From: an uncultured Erysipelotrichaceae bacterium | Lineage (GTDB): Bacteria; Bacillota_I; Bacilli_A; RFN20; CAG-826 | Direction: 5' to 3' | Assembly: GCA_900315885.1 (NCBI GenBank) | Contig: ONAT01000012.1 | Span: 1 to 59,314 of the forward strand | Length of the DNA stretch: 59,314 nt | Shown here: positions 45,298-54,685 of the stretch, piece after piece | Layout of the letters: each line of letters starts with the position of its first letter | Position numbering within the stretch: position 1 is the first letter of the stretch | Program-made: the position numbers and the translations under genes | The notes under the pieces: model-generated | What the model was told of the DNA's origin: nothing | What the model saw: the letters and a program-made list of their open reading frames with translations, nothing else | The model's database searches: none

Positions 45298-45327
45298 TTT
45301 AAATCTATCAGTTATATAGTTAACAAG

Positions 45328-45354
45328 GCGTTTTCATAAGAAAATGCGGTCTTT
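45328..45354 (+). terminator. Terminator after the alcohol dehydrogenase gene
   Basis: GCGTTTTC (45328-45335) pairs with GAAAATGC (45340-45347) with one G-T pair and an ATAA loop. The tail GGTCTTTT is T-poor at first, so efficiency may be modest. Confidence 0.5.
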
Positions 45355-45409
45355 TACTACGTGAAAAAATAAGTTATAATTAATTAGTTAAAGATAAAGA
45401 GGTGTTTTT

Positions 45410-47590
45410 ATGCGCATAGGTCGAGTTTTATTTTTAGGTTTAAGTTGTATGCTTGTTTCTATGGTTGTAACACCAACAAACCAAACTAAAGTTAATGCAT
45501 CGTCACAAAATAATATTTATTATGATTTTGCGGGAGATAATGCTGAAATTATAAATAATAATGTCAAAGGAAAAAGTGGTGAAGAGTTACTTAATGGTTT
45601 ATCTTTATTAATGTCTTCTACACAAGATAAAATAACTACTTATAATGAATTAAAAACAAACATAGCTTTAACTGATGTTGACCCAATGAACGATGAGAAT
45701 ATTATTACTTTATATGCTCGTAATTCAATTTCTAGTGATTGGGCGAACGCTACAGTGTGGAACAGAGAACACGTTTGGTGCCAAAGTTTAGCTAATGGCT
45801 TATATGGCGATTTAAATAAAAATATAGGTGCGGGCACAGATATTCATCACCTAAGACCTGCTTTAAATACTTATAATTCTACACGAGGAAATACTCCTTA
45901 TGGAGTTATAGAAGATAAAAGCACAGCTAAAAGATTGGGTGATACTGATAATTTTTATACATCCACAATATTTGAACCTAGTAACGAGATTAAAGGTGAT
46001 ATTGCACGAGTTTTAATGTATGTTTATACACGTTATAGCAATACATTAAGTTCAAGTGAGAACGAACTTGGGGCACGTGGAGATTTAAAGATATCTAATG
46101 TTGTTTATACTAGTGAAAATACAGATACAGCAGCATGGAACTTGTTATTAAGTTGGAATGAACTTGACCCTGTTAATCATCTTGAAATGGAACGTAACAA
46201 CAATGCCCAAGATATTGAAGGTAATAGAAATGTTTTTATTGATCATCCAGAGTTTGCAAAGATGTGTTTTGGAGACTATAACGGCAAAGGTGCTTTAATT
46301 GATTTAAAAGGCGAATATGATTTTAATAAAGCAAATTATATTGGCGTAAATAAAAAGAGTGCGAGCATATCTTTAGGTGCGACCGAACAAATAGAAGCTA
46401 AAACTTTCCCAATTACTAACATAATTGATTGGAAATCATCGGATGATGATGTCGCTATTGTGAATTCGAAAGGATTAGTGTTAGCTTTAAAAGCTGGAGA
46501 AACTATCATTACTGCTAGAGCAAACGATAGCCTTACAATAAGTAGCAAAATTACAGTTAAAAAAGAAGAAGCGGTGTTTACTTACGATGGACAAGCTTTA
46601 AATACTTCAACACGGTATAGTGAAAATTTTTCTTCTACCATAACTTCAAATGGAATTGAAATGCCAATAACTGCAAGTTTTGGTGCTGCACAATCAGGTG
46701 CTTTATGGCTTGGTTCTAATAGCACAAAAGCAAATATTGATAAATCAAAAATTTCAAAAGACAGTAAAATTGGAAAAGCAATAGAATTAATAACGGATAA
46801 ACCAGGGGCAGTACTTTATTTCAATAAAGCCTTAAGTAATGTTTCAAGTATTGCTTATTCTCAAACAGCAGGACAATCATATACATTCTTATATGTATTG
46901 AGTTCTATCGATAATGGTGAAACATATAGTCTTGTAACAAAACGTAGTTATGTTGACCCATCAGTAAATAAGGTGAATGTGAATTTTGATGTAGTTAAAA
47001 ATGCAATGTTTACAATTGTTTTAATTAGTGAAAATCCAAGTGATAACGCTTATGTACAAGCTAAAAAACCAACTGTTACATTTTATGCAAGTTCAAAATC
47101 AGATGCGGAAATCGTTACTAATTTAATTAATATTCTTGATGAAAATGATTATGATAATATTTATTTTCAATCTGTAGTTTTAAATAAAATTGAGACATTG
47201 CTTGCTAAATTGGATTCTAAAGATCTAGTAGCAGTAACTAACAAATCAAAAATTGATAATATAAGTGAACCTAGCAAAGAAGTATTACGTTTTATATTTG
47301 CTTGTTATGATGATTTATATAATGAAAATGTAAATGATCAAAAAAGACATAAAGTCACAAGCGAATACAATAAACTATCTAGCAACGCAAAAGAATTATT
47401 AAAAGATATCAAATTTGATGAAGAAATTAGTTTAAATGATAAAGTCGAAAATGATTTCTTAATCAGAGGACATAATAATGGTAATAACAAAAATAATGAT
47501 AATGTCATTCTATTTGTTGTTATGGGTGTATGTCTTTTTGCTTTAGCTCTTGTGATTATATTGATGATTAAAAAGAGACATAAAAAGTAG
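45410..47590 (+). CDS. Secreted, membrane-anchored endonuclease I family nuclease (paralogue 2)
   Basis: A 726-residue paralogue of the nuclease at 41284 with the same domain order. A signal peptide (about 1-30) is followed by an endonuclease I domain with NREHVW at 118-123, DIHHLRP at 144-150 and YNSTRGNTPYG. Then come a Big2-like domain (about 312-384), a beta-rich region, a helical stalk and one C-terminal helix (about 698-720) ending KKRHKK. The nuclease domains are similar along their length while the C-terminal halves have diverged, suggesting an older duplication with different stalk or binding regions. AAAGAGG precedes the ATG. A TATAAT lies at 45375-45380. Confidence 0.85.
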   Translation: MRIGRVLFLGLSCMLVSMVVTPTNQTKVNASSQNNIYYDFAGDNAEIINNNVKGKSGEELLNGLSLLMSSTQDKITTYNELKTNIALTDVDPMNDENIITLYARNSISSDWANATVWNREHVWCQSLANGLYGDLNKNIGAGTDIHHLRPALNTYNSTRGNTPYGVIEDKSTAKRLGDTDNFYTSTIFEPSNEIKGDIARVLMYVYTRYSNTLSSSENELGARGDLKISNVVYTSENTDTAAWNLLLSWNELDPVNHLEMERNNNAQDIEGNRNVFIDHPEFAKMCFGDYNGKGALIDLKGEYDFNKANYIGVNKKSASISLGATEQIEAKTFPITNIIDWKSSDDDVAIVNSKGLVLALKAGETIITARANDSLTISSKITVKKEEAVFTYDGQALNTSTRYSENFSSTITSNGIEMPITASFGAAQSGALWLGSNSTKANIDKSKISKDSKIGKAIELITDKPGAVLYFNKALSNVSSIAYSQTAGQSYTFLYVLSSIDNGETYSLVTKRSYVDPSVNKVNVNFDVVKNAMFTIVLISENPSDNAYVQAKKPTVTFYASSKSDAEIVTNLINILDENDYDNIYFQSVVLNKIETLLAKLDSKDLVAVTNKSKIDNISEPSKEVLRFIFACYDDLYNENVNDQKRHKVTSEYNKLSSNAKELLKDIKFDEEISLNDKVENDFLIRGHNNGNNKNNDNVILFVVMGVCLFALALVIILMIKKRHKK

Positions 47591-47616
47591 AGTGTTTTAA
47601 AGTAGTTTTTACAAAA

Positions 47617-47645
47617 TTGACTAATTAATCTATGAGTAGTATTAT
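47617..47645 (+). promoter_or_regulatory. Promoter of the exopolysaccharide operon
   Basis: TTGACT (47617-47622) and TATTAT (47640-47645) with an exact 17-nt spacer. Predicted transcription start is near 47652, so the ribosome binding site AAGGAG begins within a few nt of the 5' end of the mRNA. Confidence 0.65.
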
Positions 47646-47652
47646 TAATCGT

Positions 47653-47694
47653 AAGGAGTAATAGAATAATATTCTATTAATAGTTAGAATAATG
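47653..47694 (+). promoter_or_regulatory. Ribosome binding site separated from the start codon by a perfect hairpin
   Basis: AAGGAG (47653-47658) is 33 nt from the ATG at 47692, too far for normal initiation. A perfect 9-bp stem TAATAGAAT-AAT-ATTCTATTA (47659-47679) fills most of the gap. If folded, it leaves 12 nt between the binding site and ATG. No in-frame ATG, GTG or TTG lies between the upstream stop (47662) and 47692; an in-frame ATT at 47671 is the only rare alternative. Confidence 0.55.
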
Positions 47695-50136
47695 ACAGAT
47701 AAATTATTAAAAGCTAAATATTATTTAAATAACGTATTTGCGCTTTTACTATTTTTTATCACGGCATATTTGATGTGTTTTTCCATTTTAAATGGTTCGG
47801 CATCTTTGGCGAATAGTATTATTACTAACGAAAAAGTATTTGCGTACTTAAATGTTATTTTATTATTCTTAGTTTTCATTTTGTCTATTATTTATGCCAT
47901 TTTAAATAAAACAAAGTTTAAATGGCAGGTGCCGTTTTTAATATGTATAATTGCAATTGCGTATTGTGTTTACTATTACGTTTTAGCGAAAAACGTTAAT
48001 AGTGTTAGCAATAATTATATTTTTAGCGATATTAAGTATATTTTGGTGTTTTTGTCATTAGCGTTCTTATCTACGACTGTTTTCCCTAAAGTGTTATCAG
48101 TTAAAATTATAAAGCATTATTTAAGTTTTATTGCACTTTTCACTTTTGCTTCTATTGTTTTTTTCTTCTTTTATGATTTTCCAATGCTTATAAGTAACTT
48201 TCCGAATAGTTATGTTGCAAGTGAGGCTAAATCGTTTTTTGTTAATAAAAACACATTTGGTCTTATGTTAATGGTTTCTTCAATTGGTGAAATAATTCTT
48301 TATGAGTTAACACATAACAAAAGACATATTGCCTTCACTTTCTTTTTTGCTTTTATTTCAATTTTGTCGATTTGTAGAACCGCAATTACATGTGAATTAA
48401 TATTCTTTTTGATTTATTTGTTAATAATTAAAAAAGACAATAAAAAAATCCGCAGTATCACATTAGGAATTTTAATATGCGTTTTAGTTCTATTTCTTTT
48501 ACTAATTACTGGTGTATTTGATTTCATTCATTTTATGAAATCCGTTCGTTTATTTATAGTTGATAACTTTATTTTAGATTTTATTCTTTCTTTTGACTGG
48601 CGTATAGATGTTTTAACTAAAGCATTTAGAATTATTGATTTTAAAACAATATGGTTTGGATTAGGATCAGCTTCTTCAGAATTATTACTAAGCAATATGT
48701 ATGAAGGATATTTCTTCCATAATGCATATCTAGAGTACTTATTAGCGGGAGGAATTTTCCTAACTTTAATTAATTTGTTTTTGGCTTATAAGAATTTTAA
48801 AGCCGCAAATAAAGTTAAAAAATGTAATAGAATAATTGGCTTATTACTTGTAGATATTATCGTGTGCTACATTATTTATTCTATGAACGAATCTATTCTT
48901 TTGTTTGATTTTTCTGCAGCATCTTTCATAACGACTCTATTAGTGTATATATTGCCATTTAGTTTATTAGAAAGTTCTTATGTTTTAAATAAGAAACAAA
49001 GCAGATATAAGAGAGTTGCGTTTATTACTACAATTTTTCCTAGTAAAGAGAAAAAGTGGTATGGAATTTATTTGTATCATTTAGCTAAAGAACTTATTAA
49101 TTTAGGACATGAGGTCGAAATTATTTTAGTTACTGATAACAAAGCTTTAAAAGAATATGATTATGAAGGAATTAGTGTTTTGCCGTTATATCATAAAAAG
49201 AGTTTTTTAAATAAAATAATGATTATTAATGATGCGTTTTTTAAGTGCAAGTTTGAAAGAATGATTCAAGAAGGAAATTATGATGATGCTATTATACATT
49301 TTTATGAACCAGAAACACAAAACTATATTATTGATTGCTTAAAAGAAAATAAAGTTCGCGTAATTCATTATTTGCATTCAAGAAATATATTTAAAAGAGT
49401 AGAAGAAACTAGACCAATTTATCGAAAATTATATTTAAATAGTTTTTATAAGCAAGCATATAAAAAATGTGATGAGATAGTGTGTGTATCGCATTGCGTA
49501 TATAATGATTTGAAAGAAAAATTACCATCTATTAACGCTTCAATTATATATAATGGTGTTGATAAGTCATTACTTAATAAAGACGTTGAGAAAAACTTTA
49601 AAGTCCGCAAAATGGAATTATTAACAGTAGGAAATTTGTTATCAATCAAAGGACATAGATATGTTTTGAAAGCCTTAAAATTAGCGAAAGATAATAATCC
49701 AAAATTTAAATTCCATTATGAAATAATTGGCGATGGTCCAGAATATAACAATTTAGTTAGATTAGTGTCAGAACTAAATTTAGAGAAAAATGTGACAATA
49801 ATCCATTCGATTTCACAAAAAATGGCATTAAAAAGAATGCAAAATGCACATGTTTTTGTTATGCCATCATATTATGAAGCTTTAGGATGTGTTTATTTAG
49901 AAGCTATGGCGATGCGCGATTATGTTATCGGCTGTAAGCACCAAGGAATTGCGGAAATTATTAATGATTTAAATGGCTTTTTGGTTGATGAAAAGAATGA
50001 AAATGAGTTGTGTGATGTAATTTTAGACATATATGAAAATATAAACAATTACACTTATAAATTAGACAATTCTCGTATGCTTTTAAAACATTTAACTTGG
50101 AATATAAGTGCAAAAACACTGGGGGAATTGCTTTAG
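47692..50136 (+). CDS. Polysaccharide polymerase-glycosyltransferase fusion (Wzy-like plus GT4)
   Basis: An 814-residue fusion. Residues about 15-430 are a polytopic domain of about 11-12 helices with the O-antigen polymerase/ligase hallmarks: FFVNKNTFGLML near residue 185, and a large external loop ending HNAYLEYLLAGG near 345-355. From residue about 441 (RVAFITTIFPSKEKK) a complete GT-B domain follows, with TVGNLLSIKGHRYVLKALKLA, IIGDGPE, and the EX7E motif in YYEALGCVYLEAMAM. It probably polymerises repeat units and also adds a sugar at the membrane. No stop or weak linker suggests a frameshift join. It has its own promoter and heads the operon. A second fusion of this type is at 54686. 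Confidence 0.82.
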   Translation: MTDKLLKAKYYLNNVFALLLFFITAYLMCFSILNGSASLANSIITNEKVFAYLNVILLFLVFILSIIYAILNKTKFKWQVPFLICIIAIAYCVYYYVLAKNVNSVSNNYIFSDIKYILVFLSLAFLSTTVFPKVLSVKIIKHYLSFIALFTFASIVFFFFYDFPMLISNFPNSYVASEAKSFFVNKNTFGLMLMVSSIGEIILYELTHNKRHIAFTFFFAFISILSICRTAITCELIFFLIYLLIIKKDNKKIRSITLGILICVLVLFLLLITGVFDFIHFMKSVRLFIVDNFILDFILSFDWRIDVLTKAFRIIDFKTIWFGLGSASSELLLSNMYEGYFFHNAYLEYLLAGGIFLTLINLFLAYKNFKAANKVKKCNRIIGLLLVDIIVCYIIYSMNESILLFDFSAASFITTLLVYILPFSLLESSYVLNKKQSRYKRVAFITTIFPSKEKKWYGIYLYHLAKELINLGHEVEIILVTDNKALKEYDYEGISVLPLYHKKSFLNKIMIINDAFFKCKFERMIQEGNYDDAIIHFYEPETQNYIIDCLKENKVRVIHYLHSRNIFKRVEETRPIYRKLYLNSFYKQAYKKCDEIVCVSHCVYNDLKEKLPSINASIIYNGVDKSLLNKDVEKNFKVRKMELLTVGNLLSIKGHRYVLKALKLAKDNNPKFKFHYEIIGDGPEYNNLVRLVSELNLEKNVTIIHSISQKMALKRMQNAHVFVMPSYYEALGCVYLEAMAMRDYVIGCKHQGIAEIINDLNGFLVDEKNENELCDVILDIYENINNYTYKLDNSRMLLKHLTWNISAKTLGELL

Positions 50137-50166
50137 TAACAATATTTACCACTTTTTACAATAGAT

Positions 50167-50196
50167 TTGACAAACATACATATCGAAGTATACAAT
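50167..50196 (+). promoter_or_regulatory. Internal promoter before the dehydratase gene
   Basis: A consensus -35 TTGACA (50167-50172) is followed after 18 nt by TACAAT (50191-50196), or after 16 nt by TATACA. It would drive the downstream sugar genes separately from the first fusion gene. Confidence 0.6.
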
Positions 50197-50253
50197 TTAT
50201 TTGATTAAATAATATAATTTTTTAATTATATTATCGAGAGGTTGGTTTATATT

Positions 50254-52110
50254 ATGAAGACTAGTGTAAAAAAGCAGTTAACGGAGTTTGCGTTTGCTCT
50301 ATTAGACATTGTTATCATTGGTGGATTATTGACTCTTGTTATTATGAGTCAAAGACAATTCATTACTGACGCTCAAATGTCAATGCTTAAATGGTTTATT
50401 TTAGCAGTTGTGGCATTCAAGATTATTGTCTTGTTCTTTACAAATTCGTATAAGATTATCACCGAAAGTTTTGGCTTTGTTGAAGCATTATTAATTTTAG
50501 GTGTGTCTTTTGCTACAAGTTTAATTAGTTATGCAGTGATGTATTTTATTTCATCAATGTACCATTTACCACTTGAACTATGTCTTGTTGTGGCAATTGC
50601 AGAAGCGACACTTATGGTTGGCATTAGATGTGTGAAACGTTTCATTCGACTTGTATCACGTAGCAGCAAAAACGCTGATGGCAAAAGAACAATTATTGTT
50701 GGCGCTGGTGCTGGAGGGAAACTTGTGCTTGATGAGATTAGAGATAATCGTGGAATGAGTAACAAGATTGTGGCATTCGTTGATGATAATACCGATAAGA
50801 TCAATCACATGTTCTCAACTTATAAAGTTGAAGGGCCAATTAGTAATATTAGTAAAATTATTAAAAAATATCGTGCTGAAGAAGTAATTATAGCAATTGC
50901 AGATATTGATAAGAAAAGATTGTATGAAATTCTTGGATATATGTCTCATGATAACGTAAAAATTAAAAGATTACCTTTATTCTCAGAAGTTAAAAAAGAT
51001 GGAAAGAATAGAGTCTTTGACGTTGATATTAACGAATTACTTTCTCGTGATCCAGTTGTGCTAGATAACGATGGCATTCGTGACTTTATCAACGGAAAAG
51101 TTGTGTTAGTTACTGGTGCAGGTGGTTCAATTGGTTCTGAATTAGTTCGCCAAATATTTAAGAATCATCCATCAAAAATTATCTTGTTTGATATTTACGA
51201 AAATGGTGTTTATGATATTCAACAAGATTTAGTTCGTAAGATTAGAAATGAAAATATTAAAGATATTGAATTAGTTACTTTAATTGGTTCTACATATAAT
51301 CCTATTAGAATGGAACATATCTTTAAAAAATATAGACCAGAGCTTGTTTTCCATGCGGCAGCATATAAACATGTTCCTTTAATGGAAGATTCTCCAGTTG
51401 AAGCAATTCGCACAAATGTTATTGGTACATACAATGTAGCAAAACTTGCAGATAAATATGGTGTTAAAAAGATGGTTTTAGTTTCTACTGATAAAGCAGT
51501 AAGACCTACAAATGTTATGGGCGCTACAAAAAGATTCGCAGAAACTATTATTCAATACTTTGCCGAGAAATCTAAGACTACTGCGTATTCAGCAGTTCGA
51601 TTTGGTAATGTTTTAGGTAGCAACGGTTCAGTAATTCCACTATTTAGAAAACAAATCGCTGAAGGTGGCCCTGTTACTGTCACAAGTAAAGAAATGACAA
51701 GATTCTTTATGACTATCCCAGAAGCAGTTAGTTTGATTCTTCAATCAGGCGTATATGCAACAGGTGGAGAAATCTTTATTCTTGATATGGGACAACCAGT
51801 TAAAATTATTGATTTAGCGGAAAAACTTATTCGTCAAGAAGGATACATTCCTTATGTTGATATGGATATTATTGAAATCGGCTTACGTCCAGGTGAAAAA
51901 ATGTATGAAGAGATTTTACTTGAAGTGTCAGAACATACAAAAACTGATAATGATAAAATCTATGTTGAAAAACGTGAAGCTATTAAACCAATAGAGGAAG
52001 AAATCAAATTTATTTCTCAAGCTTTTGATATGGAAGAAAATGAAGATATTAAGAAATTGTTAGGGGAAGTTATTACAACATATCACGAACCTAAGATTGT
52101 TAATAATTAG
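50254..52110 (+). CDS. Membrane-bound nucleotide-sugar 4,6-dehydratase (CapD/WbpM/PglF-like)
   Basis: A 618-residue enzyme. Four N-terminal helices (about 10-115) are followed by a first Rossmann-like domain (IIVGAGAGGKLVLDEI, CoA-binding-like) and then the SDR catalytic domain from about residue 285 with VLVTGAGGSIGSELVRQI, YKHVPLMEDSPVEA and STDKAVRPTNVMGATKR. The Met in NVMGATK replaces the usual catalytic Tyr, as is normal for this long family. It should convert UDP-GlcNAc to the 4-keto-6-deoxy sugar, the entry to QuiNAc, FucNAc or bacillosamine-type sugars. GAGAGG lies 12 nt before the ATG; a TTG at 50242 is too close to it. Confidence 0.9.
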   Translation: MKTSVKKQLTEFAFALLDIVIIGGLLTLVIMSQRQFITDAQMSMLKWFILAVVAFKIIVLFFTNSYKIITESFGFVEALLILGVSFATSLISYAVMYFISSMYHLPLELCLVVAIAEATLMVGIRCVKRFIRLVSRSSKNADGKRTIIVGAGAGGKLVLDEIRDNRGMSNKIVAFVDDNTDKINHMFSTYKVEGPISNISKIIKKYRAEEVIIAIADIDKKRLYEILGYMSHDNVKIKRLPLFSEVKKDGKNRVFDVDINELLSRDPVVLDNDGIRDFINGKVVLVTGAGGSIGSELVRQIFKNHPSKIILFDIYENGVYDIQQDLVRKIRNENIKDIELVTLIGSTYNPIRMEHIFKKYRPELVFHAAAYKHVPLMEDSPVEAIRTNVIGTYNVAKLADKYGVKKMVLVSTDKAVRPTNVMGATKRFAETIIQYFAEKSKTTAYSAVRFGNVLGSNGSVIPLFRKQIAEGGPVTVTSKEMTRFFMTIPEAVSLILQSGVYATGGEIFILDMGQPVKIIDLAEKLIRQEGYIPYVDMDIIEIGLRPGEKMYEEILLEVSEHTKTDNDKIYVEKREAIKPIEEEIKFISQAFDMEENEDIKKLLGEVITTYHEPKIVNN

Positions 52111-52119
52111 GAGCAAGTT

Positions 52120-52767
52120 ATGAAAACCCGTCAAAAGATTTATTTATTTTTTAAAAGGTTCTTTGATATTTTTTGCTCTTTTCTTGCAATTGTGATTCTA
52201 TCACCTTTGTTATTGATTATATCATTGCTTATTAAGATTGATTCAAGAGGGCCTATCCTTTTTAAGCAAGATAGAATCGGTAAGAATAAAAAAATATTTG
52301 AAATGTGGAAATTTAGGAGTATGCGTATTGATGCGCCAAAAAATGCTCCAACACATATGTTGGATAATCCAGATTTGTATATTACTAAAATTGGTAAATT
52401 CATTCGTAAAACAAGTATTGATGAATTGCCTCAATTATTTAATGTTTTAATGGGCAAAATGTCTATCATTGGTCCTCGTCCAGCTTTATGGAATCAAGAT
52501 GATTTGGTGAGCGAAAGAGATAAATATCATGCGAATGATATTAGACCGGGGTTATCTGGATGGGCACAAGTCAACGGCAGAGATGAATTAGAAATTCCAG
52601 TTAAAGCAAAATTGGATGGATATTATTATCAAAAGTTCTCGCTTTGGTTGGATATCAAAATATTGTTTATGACTATTTTCAAAGTGTTTAAGCATGATGG
52701 CGTTGTCGAAGGCAAACACGAAGAAACAGAAGAAGAAAAAGAATTAAATGAAAAGGTAGGAAGTTAA
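52120..52767 (+). CDS. Undecaprenyl-phosphate sugar phosphotransferase (priming enzyme, PglC/WcaJ-like)
   Basis: A 215-residue monotopic phosphoglycosyl transferase that links the first sugar phosphate to the lipid carrier. One N-terminal membrane segment (about 15-36, with the [17 protein letters not shown] signature) is followed by [21 protein letters not shown], the catalytic [21 protein letters not shown] segment (Asp-Glu pair), and [16 protein letters not shown]. This is the short PglC-like form without the CoA-binding N-terminus. TAGGAGC precedes the start, 9 nt after the dehydratase gene, whose product is a plausible substrate after amination. Confidence 0.9.
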   Translation: MKTRQKIYLFFKRFFDIFCSFLAIVILSPLLLIISLLIKIDSRGPILFKQDRIGKNKKIFEMWKFRSMRIDAPKNAPTHMLDNPDLYITKIGKFIRKTSIDELPQLFNVLMGKMSIIGPRPALWNQDDLVSERDKYHANDIRPGLSGWAQVNGRDELEIPVKAKLDGYYYQKFSLWLDIKILFMTIFKVFKHDGVVEGKHEETEEEKELNEKVGS

Positions 52768-52768
52768 G

Positions 52769-53653
52769 ATGAAGGGAATTATTTTAGCAGGCGGAAGTGG
52801 AACAAGATTGTATCCATTAACAAAAGTAACAAGTAAGCAATTGCTTCCAGTTTATGATAAACCAATGATTTATTACCCACTGAGCATATTGATGCTTGCG
52901 GGTATTCAAGATATCTTAATTATCTCTACGCCTGATGACACACCAAAGTTTGAACAATTACTTGGTGATGGAGAAAAATTTGGCATTCGCTTAAGTTATG
53001 CTGTTCAACCATCGCCTGATGGCTTAGCGCAAGCATTTATTATTGGTGAAGATTTTTGTAAAGATGAAGCTACATGCTTAATTTTAGGCGATAACATTTT
53101 TAGCGGTTCAGGATTAAAGAAAAGACTTTTAAAAGCAAGAGAAGAAGCTGAACAAGGTTTAGCAACTGTTTTTGGTTATTATGTTAAAGACCCTGAAAGA
53201 TTTGGAGTTGTCGAATTAGACCAAGATGGTAAAGCATTGTCTTTAGAAGAGAAACCAAAGAACCCTAAATCTCATTACGCTGTTACAGGTTTATATTTTT
53301 ATCCCAAAGGCGTATCAAACCTTGCTAAAAAAGTTAAGCCATCAAAACGTGGTGAATTAGAAATTACTGATTTAAATAAAATGTATCTTAAAAAAGGTAT
53401 TTTGAATGTCCAAACAATTGGACGTGGTTATATTTGGCTTGATACAGGCACACATGAGTCTTTAGTGGATGCTTCTTATTTTGTAAAAATGCAAGAAGAA
53501 CATTTGGGTTTAAAGATTGCGTGTTTAGAAGAAATTGGTTATAAAAATGGGTGGATTTCAAAAGAGACATTATTAGAACAAGCTGAAATTATGAGCAAAA
53601 ACCAATATGGAAAACATTTAAAAAATGTTGCCGAGGGTAAAATTTTATATTAA
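52769..53653 (+). CDS. rmlA: Glucose-1-phosphate thymidylyltransferase
   Basis: A 294-residue enzyme making dTDP-glucose. The N-terminal [18 protein letters not shown] is diagnostic (Gly loop and signature Arg). [24 protein letters not shown], the [20 protein letters not shown] segment and [12 protein letters not shown] complete the RmlA pattern. Length is normal (about 290). AGGTAGG precedes the start, 1 nt after the sugar transferase stop, so the two are coupled. Together with rmlB it yields dTDP-4-keto-6-deoxyglucose. Confidence 0.96.
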   Translation: MKGIILAGGSGTRLYPLTKVTSKQLLPVYDKPMIYYPLSILMLAGIQDILIISTPDDTPKFEQLLGDGEKFGIRLSYAVQPSPDGLAQAFIIGEDFCKDEATCLILGDNIFSGSGLKKRLLKAREEAEQGLATVFGYYVKDPERFGVVELDQDGKALSLEEKPKNPKSHYAVTGLYFYPKGVSNLAKKVKPSKRGELEITDLNKMYLKKGILNVQTIGRGYIWLDTGTHESLVDASYFVKMQEEHLGLKIACLEEIGYKNGWISKETLLEQAEIMSKNQYGKHLKNVAEGKILY

Positions 53654-53667
53654 GGAGTTGAAAGCAA

Positions 53668-54684
53668 ATGAGTAAGTTTTTAGTAACAGGGGGCGCAGGA
53701 TTTATCGGTGGGAATTTCTTACATATTATGGTTAAGAAATATCCAAATGATGAATACGTGTGTATAGATGCCTTAACATATGCAGGAAATATGGAGACAT
53801 TAGAGCCGATATTAAAAGAGAAAAACTTTAAATTCGTACATGAGAATATATGTAATCGTGAAGCAGTCTATAAATTATTTGAAGAAGAGCATTTTGATTA
53901 TGTAATAAATTTTGCTGCGGAGTCACATGTAGATAGATCAATTGAAAATCCAGAAATATTCTTAAAGACCAATATTTTAGGAACACAAGTATTGTTAGAT
54001 GCATGTCGAAAATATGGTATAAAGAGATATCATCAAGTAAGTACAGATGAAGTATATGGAGATTTACCATTAGATAGACCAGACTTATTTTTCAAAGAAG
54101 ATACCCCAATACATACATCAAGTCCATATAGTGCATCGAAAGCAAGCGCGGACCTTTTAGTTTTAGCGTATCATAGAACATATGGATTACCAGTAACAAT
54201 CTCAAGATGTAGTAATAATTATGGACCATATCATTTCCCAGAGAAGTTGATACCATTAATGATACAAAAAGCATTAAGAAACGAACCATTACCGGTATAT
54301 GGAAATGGAGCAAATGTTAGAGACTGGTTATATGTAGGAGACCATTGTAATGCGATAGATTTAATCGTAAGAAATGGAAGAGATGGCGAAGTATATAATA
54401 TTGGAGGACATAACGAAAGAACAAATTTAGAAGTAGTTAAGACAATATTAAAAGCATTAGGAAAACCAGAAAGTCTAATAACATATGTGAAAGATAGACC
54501 AGGACATGATTTAAGATATGCGATGGATCCAACAAAGATAGAAAAAGAATTAGGATGGAAACCAGAATATAATTTTGATACAGGAATCCAAGTTACAATC
54601 AAATGGAATCTAGAGAATAAGAAATGGCTAGAGCATGTTGAATCTGGCGAATATCTTAATTGGTTAGAAAGACAATATAAATAA
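53668..54684 (+). CDS. rmlB: dTDP-glucose 4,6-dehydratase
   Basis: A 338-residue extended SDR. NAD site GGAGFIGGNF at residues 7-16, NFAAESHVDRSI, the catalytic STDEVYGDLP (Thr-Asp-Glu), and YSASKASADLL (Tyr/Lys pair). NNYGPYHFPEKLIPLMI binds substrate. AGGAGTTGAAAGC precedes the ATG. Codon use differs by eye from its neighbours: most codons end in A (GTA, CCA, ACA, AGA, ATA, GGA), where adjacent genes use more T-ending codons, suggesting recent acquisition. rmlC and rmlD are not present in the window. Confidence 0.96.
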   Translation: MSKFLVTGGAGFIGGNFLHIMVKKYPNDEYVCIDALTYAGNMETLEPILKEKNFKFVHENICNREAVYKLFEEEHFDYVINFAAESHVDRSIENPEIFLKTNILGTQVLLDACRKYGIKRYHQVSTDEVYGDLPLDRPDLFFKEDTPIHTSSPYSASKASADLLVLAYHRTYGLPVTISRCSNNYGPYHFPEKLIPLMIQKALRNEPLPVYGNGANVRDWLYVGDHCNAIDLIVRNGRDGEVYNIGGHNERTNLEVVKTILKALGKPESLITYVKDRPGHDLRYAMDPTKIEKELGWKPEYNFDTGIQVTIKWNLENKKWLEHVESGEYLNWLERQYK

Positions 54685-54685
54685 G

